A stretch of 7,374 bases of DNA, taken from NCBI GenBank assembly GCA_910578755.1, contig CAJTSZ010000099.1, positions 1-7,374 of the forward strand, written 5' to 3'. The stretch comes from an uncultured Oscillospiraceae bacterium. GTDB taxonomy: Bacteria > Bacillota > Clostridia > Oscillospirales > Ruminococcaceae. Every line of letters starts with the position of its first letter. The first letter of the stretch is position 1. Below are positions 6,339 through 7,374 of this stretch, in pieces. A program made the position numbers and the translations under genes. The notes below the pieces were generated by a model. That model was given only the letters and a program-made list of their open reading frames with translations, was not told the origin of the DNA and did not search any database.

Positions 6339-6596
6339 AAAAATTCACCCAATCTGCCGCTTCGCCTCGGCTGATATTTAGAACCCATGTTCACAACCAT
6401 AGAACGCGCTTTGGCAGCTCTTTTACTGCCTTGCCGTACCGTGTTGCGGCAAAATTTGCCTTGGCTGGCAGCATGCCGTGTATACAGGCTCTTAAAATTT
6501 TACCTGCTGGGCGAAGCACCAAAAAAACAGCAGGAGTTAAATTGTTAACCTGTGCTAACATTAAGGAAAGAAAAAAAGGAACCATAGTTAGCTTCC
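6339..6596 (-). promoter_or_regulatory. Long hairpin-rich 5' leader of the feo operon
   Basis: A strong promoter at 6603-6631 would give a leader of about 258 nt. Perfect pairings read on the minus strand include CCTGCTG (6534-6528) with CAGCAGG (6509-6503), and TTGCCG (6452-6447) with CGGCAA (6436-6431). Directly next to the latter is GGCAG (6430-6426) with CTGCC (6417-6413). GCCG and CGGC pair just before the feoA ribosome binding site. A T7 run (6527-6521) follows a weak hairpin CAGG (6552-6549) / CCTG (6534-6531) that excludes the CCTGCTG pairing, a layout resembling attenuation. An inverted repeat TGTTA-N8-TAACA (6543-6560) could be a protein site. I recognise no named riboswitch class. 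The pairings are seen; regulation is inferred. Confidence 0.4.
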
Positions 6597-6602
6597 GCTT
6601 AC

Positions 6603-6631
6603 ATTTTAACCGCGGAGGAAGGGTTTGTCAA
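6603..6631 (-). promoter_or_regulatory. Near-consensus sigma-A promoter of the feo operon
   Basis: On the minus strand, a perfect TTGACA (6631-6626), a 17-nt spacer and TAAAAT (6608-6603, 5/6) form the best promoter in the window. The start site should be near 6596. No Fur-box-like 19-bp palindrome overlaps it. The inverted repeat at 6543-6560 lies downstream of the start site, where a repressor could act as a roadblock. Confidence 0.75.
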
Positions 6632-6668
6632 TAGGGGAACAAAAATTTTTGCAGGGCCCATTTTTCTT

Positions 6669-6692
6669 TTGGAAGTGTTCAAACGCTTCCAA
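6669..6692. repeat. 24-bp near-perfect palindrome
   Basis: TTGGAAGTGTT (6669-6679) faces AACGCTTCCAA (6682-6692) around CA. Ten of eleven positions are Watson-Crick pairs and one is T-G. The symmetry suits a dimeric DNA-binding protein. The minus strand, TTGGAAGCGTTTGAA, loosely resembles a catabolite-responsive element but misses consensus positions. It lies upstream of the feo promoter. Confidence 0.5.
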
Positions 6693-6788
6693 GCCTGTCT
6701 GTGCAGCCCGCACCCGCGCCTCTACTAACGGGGCCTCTTTTGTTTGATAAAGAAAAAGAAGAAAGACACAGCAACTCAGCGGGGTTAC

Positions 6789-6824
6789 CTGCTGAATAAG
6801 CAGCAAGTTCGTTTTACGAACTTG
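6789..6824. repeat. Two back-to-back inverted repeats
   Basis: CTGCT-GAATA-AGCAG (6789-6803) is immediately followed by CAAGTTCG-TTTTA-CGAACTTG (6804-6824). Both stems are perfect (5 and 8 bp). The CAAGTTCG arm resembles the 9-bp tandem repeat unit 20 bp to the right. Neither is followed by a convincing T-run. Confidence 0.6.
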
Positions 6825-6844
6825 TGATAATTCCTGCCTTTTAA

Positions 6845-6885
6845 CAAGTTTGGCAAGTTTGGCAAGTTTGCCAAAGGCAAACTTG
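6845..6885. repeat. Three tandem 9-bp repeats joined to a 10-bp inverted repeat
   Basis: CAAGTTTGG occurs at 6845-6853 and 6854-6862, with CAAGTTTGC at 6863-6871. The third unit is also the left arm of a perfect hairpin, CAAGTTTGCC (6863-6872) with GGCAAACTTG (6876-6885), loop AAA. The tandem copies look like slippage of the hairpin arm. Confidence 0.75.
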
Positions 6886-6887
6886 TA

Positions 6888-6904
6888 GCCCTTCACTGAA
6901 GGGC
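6888..6904. repeat. 17-bp perfect palindrome with a third half-site nearby
   Basis: GCCCTTCA-C-TGAAGGGC (6888-6904) is perfectly symmetric, and TGAAGGGC recurs at 6937-6944. Confidence 0.65.
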
Positions 6905-6995
6905 GTGTTGCGCAAACAATAGTTGCCTCCTTTTGGTGAAGGGCACAAATCAAATAACGGGTATCCGTAGGGCGGGGCCCTCGGCGTTTTTCTTC

Positions 6996-7025
6996 CCCTA
7001 TTCTTTTGACGCCAAAAGAATAGGG
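6996..7025. repeat. 13-bp perfect inverted repeat
   Basis: CCCTATTCTTTTG (6996-7008) pairs with CAAAAGAATAGGG (7013-7025) around ACGC. It is flanked by smaller GC hairpins, AGGGC-GGG-GCCCT (6969-6981) and CGGGC-N7-GCCCG (7034-7050). It has no T-run on either side, so it is more like a dispersed palindromic element than a terminator. Confidence 0.75.
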
Positions 7026-7083
7026 CGCGGGTTCGGGCGGCGTAAGCCCGCTGGTAAAAACTTGAAAGTGGCTGCACACTTCC

Positions 7084-7123
7084 AAAAAGCAAAACCTTAC
7101 AGAGGCACTCCACTGTAAGGTTT
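7084..7123 (-). terminator. 11-bp inverted repeat, possible terminator of the right-hand minus-strand gene
   Basis: AAACCTTACAG (7092-7102) pairs with CTGTAAGGTTT (7113-7123) around a 10-nt loop. On the minus strand the stem is followed by TGCTTTTT (7091-7084), a passable U-tract, about 150 nt after the stop of the partial gene. It may equally be another palindromic repeat. Confidence 0.4.
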
Positions 7124-7124
7124 C

Positions 7125-7223
7125 GCCCTGTTTTGTGAGGAAATCCATACTTTTTGGTGTTTTTATAAAAAAAGCGGCCATTTCCCAACTCCCCACCCCG
7201 CAATTCAGCCCCGTTTTGTGAGG
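7125..7223. repeat. Pair of 16-bp direct repeats
   Basis: GCCCTGTTTTGTGAGG (7125-7140) and GCCCCGTTTTGTGAGG (7208-7223) differ at one position and lie 67 bp apart. They may mark duplication within the repeat-rich region. Confidence 0.5.
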
Positions 7224-7273
7224 TTTTTCGAGGTTTTCACACAGTTTTGCGTTTGGAACCGTTCAGGCGGGCC

Positions 7274-7374
7274 TTATATTTTGTAAGCGGGGCTCTGCCA
7301 AAGGATGTCCCCTTCCTTGATGGTGGCCAGCACCTCTATACTCCCCAACTCCTGGGGGGGAAGGGCAAGGGGGT
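7274..7374 (-). CDS. C-terminal fragment of an unidentified protein, N-terminus beyond window
   Basis: On the minus strand an open frame enters at the right edge and ends in TAA (7276-7274). The 32 visible codons end in GSIEVLATIKEGDILWQSPAYKI, with mixed hydrophobic and charged residues typical of a folded protein. The other two minus-strand frames are less protein-like. No start codon with a ribosome binding site is inside, so the start must be outside. There is too little sequence to name a family. It is oriented like feoAB but separated from it by about 640 bp of repeats and the feo promoter, so it is probably not in that operon. Confidence 0.5.
   Translation of the reverse strand, partial: PLALPPQELGSIEVLATIKEGDILWQSPAYKI

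Larger units (their letters stand above)
6632..7273. other. Gene-free, palindrome-rich intergenic region
   Basis: About 640 bp between the feo promoter and the right-hand partial gene. The longest open frame (minus, 6606-7196) has no ribosome binding site, no family resemblance, and runs straight through the inverted repeats and the 9-bp tandem repeat, so I do not call it. The region holds at least eight perfect or near-perfect inverted repeats plus short direct repeats, listed separately. Such density suggests dispersed intergenic repeat elements rather than coding sequence. I saw no tRNA, transposase or attachment site. Confidence 0.7.

Noticed and set aside
6391..6585. 64-codon minus-strand open frame in the feo leader
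   Set aside because: Weak ribosome binding site and no recognisable family; the sequence is better explained as a leader with hairpins, though a leader peptide is not excluded.
6640..6651. CAAAAATTTTTG palindrome as a regulator site
   Set aside because: A low-complexity A/T palindrome expected by chance; no promoter-relative logic beyond lying upstream of the -35 box, where it might act as an A/T-rich UP-like stretch.
6845..6885. CRISPR array
   Set aside because: Units are only 9 bp, directly abutting, with no spacers.
6606..7196. 196-codon minus-strand open frame
   Set aside because: No ribosome binding site or family resemblance, and it passes through the tandem 9-bp repeat and several palindromes. 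The two sides of the palindromes create its apparent motifs.

Overview
The window looks like a chromosomal segment from an anaerobic, low-to-mid-GC Firmicute, most likely a gut-type clostridium (class Clostridia, perhaps Oscillospirales). This is inferred from strong AGGAGG-type ribosome binding sites, sigma-A promoters with 17-bp spacing, the FeoA/FeoB/Cys-rich-membrane-protein iron operon, a UPF0371/DUF1846 protein, and a VmrA/NorM-like MATE pump. No gene here fixes the genus. UGA is used as an ordinary stop: feoA ends in UGA, overlapping the feoB start.

Layout, left to right. (1) 1-328, minus: N-terminal part of an Amidase_3-like cell-wall amidase running off the left edge, with its own promoter at 375-404. 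(2) 497-616, plus: a 39-residue single-pass membrane protein with a strong ribosome binding site. (3) 727-2308, plus: a self-contained unit of consensus promoter, DUF1846 protein and strong terminator. (4) 2348-3844, plus: a second self-contained unit of promoter, MATE-family exporter and a bidirectional terminator that also closes the convergent iron operon. (5) 6631-3843, minus: the ferrous-iron uptake operon, with a near-perfect promoter, a leader of about 258 nt full of hairpins, feoA, feoB (ATGA overlap), then a small FeoB-associated Cys-rich membrane protein. (6) About 6632-7273: roughly 640 bp with no credible gene, holding many perfect inverted repeats and short tandem and direct repeats. 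(7) 7274-7374, minus: the C-terminal tail of an unidentified protein entering from the right edge.

How the genes work together: FeoB is the GTPase-coupled Fe(II) permease, FeoA its small SH3-like cytosolic partner, and the Cys-rich single-pass protein a probable accessory. The other genes are independent transcription units with no obvious link to iron.

The most interesting point is in that accessory gene. After C-S-N-C-S-G there is an in-frame UGA. Reading through it continues 15 codons in the same frame (G-H-S-Q-N-C-P-S...) to a UAA at the foot of the terminator. This restores the family-like Cys-rich tail and a CxxU motif, and a small hairpin with a G-initial loop lies 22 nt after the UGA. 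It is a candidate selenocysteine-containing form of the FeoB-associated protein. A recent Cys-to-stop mutation or a sequence error is the main alternative.
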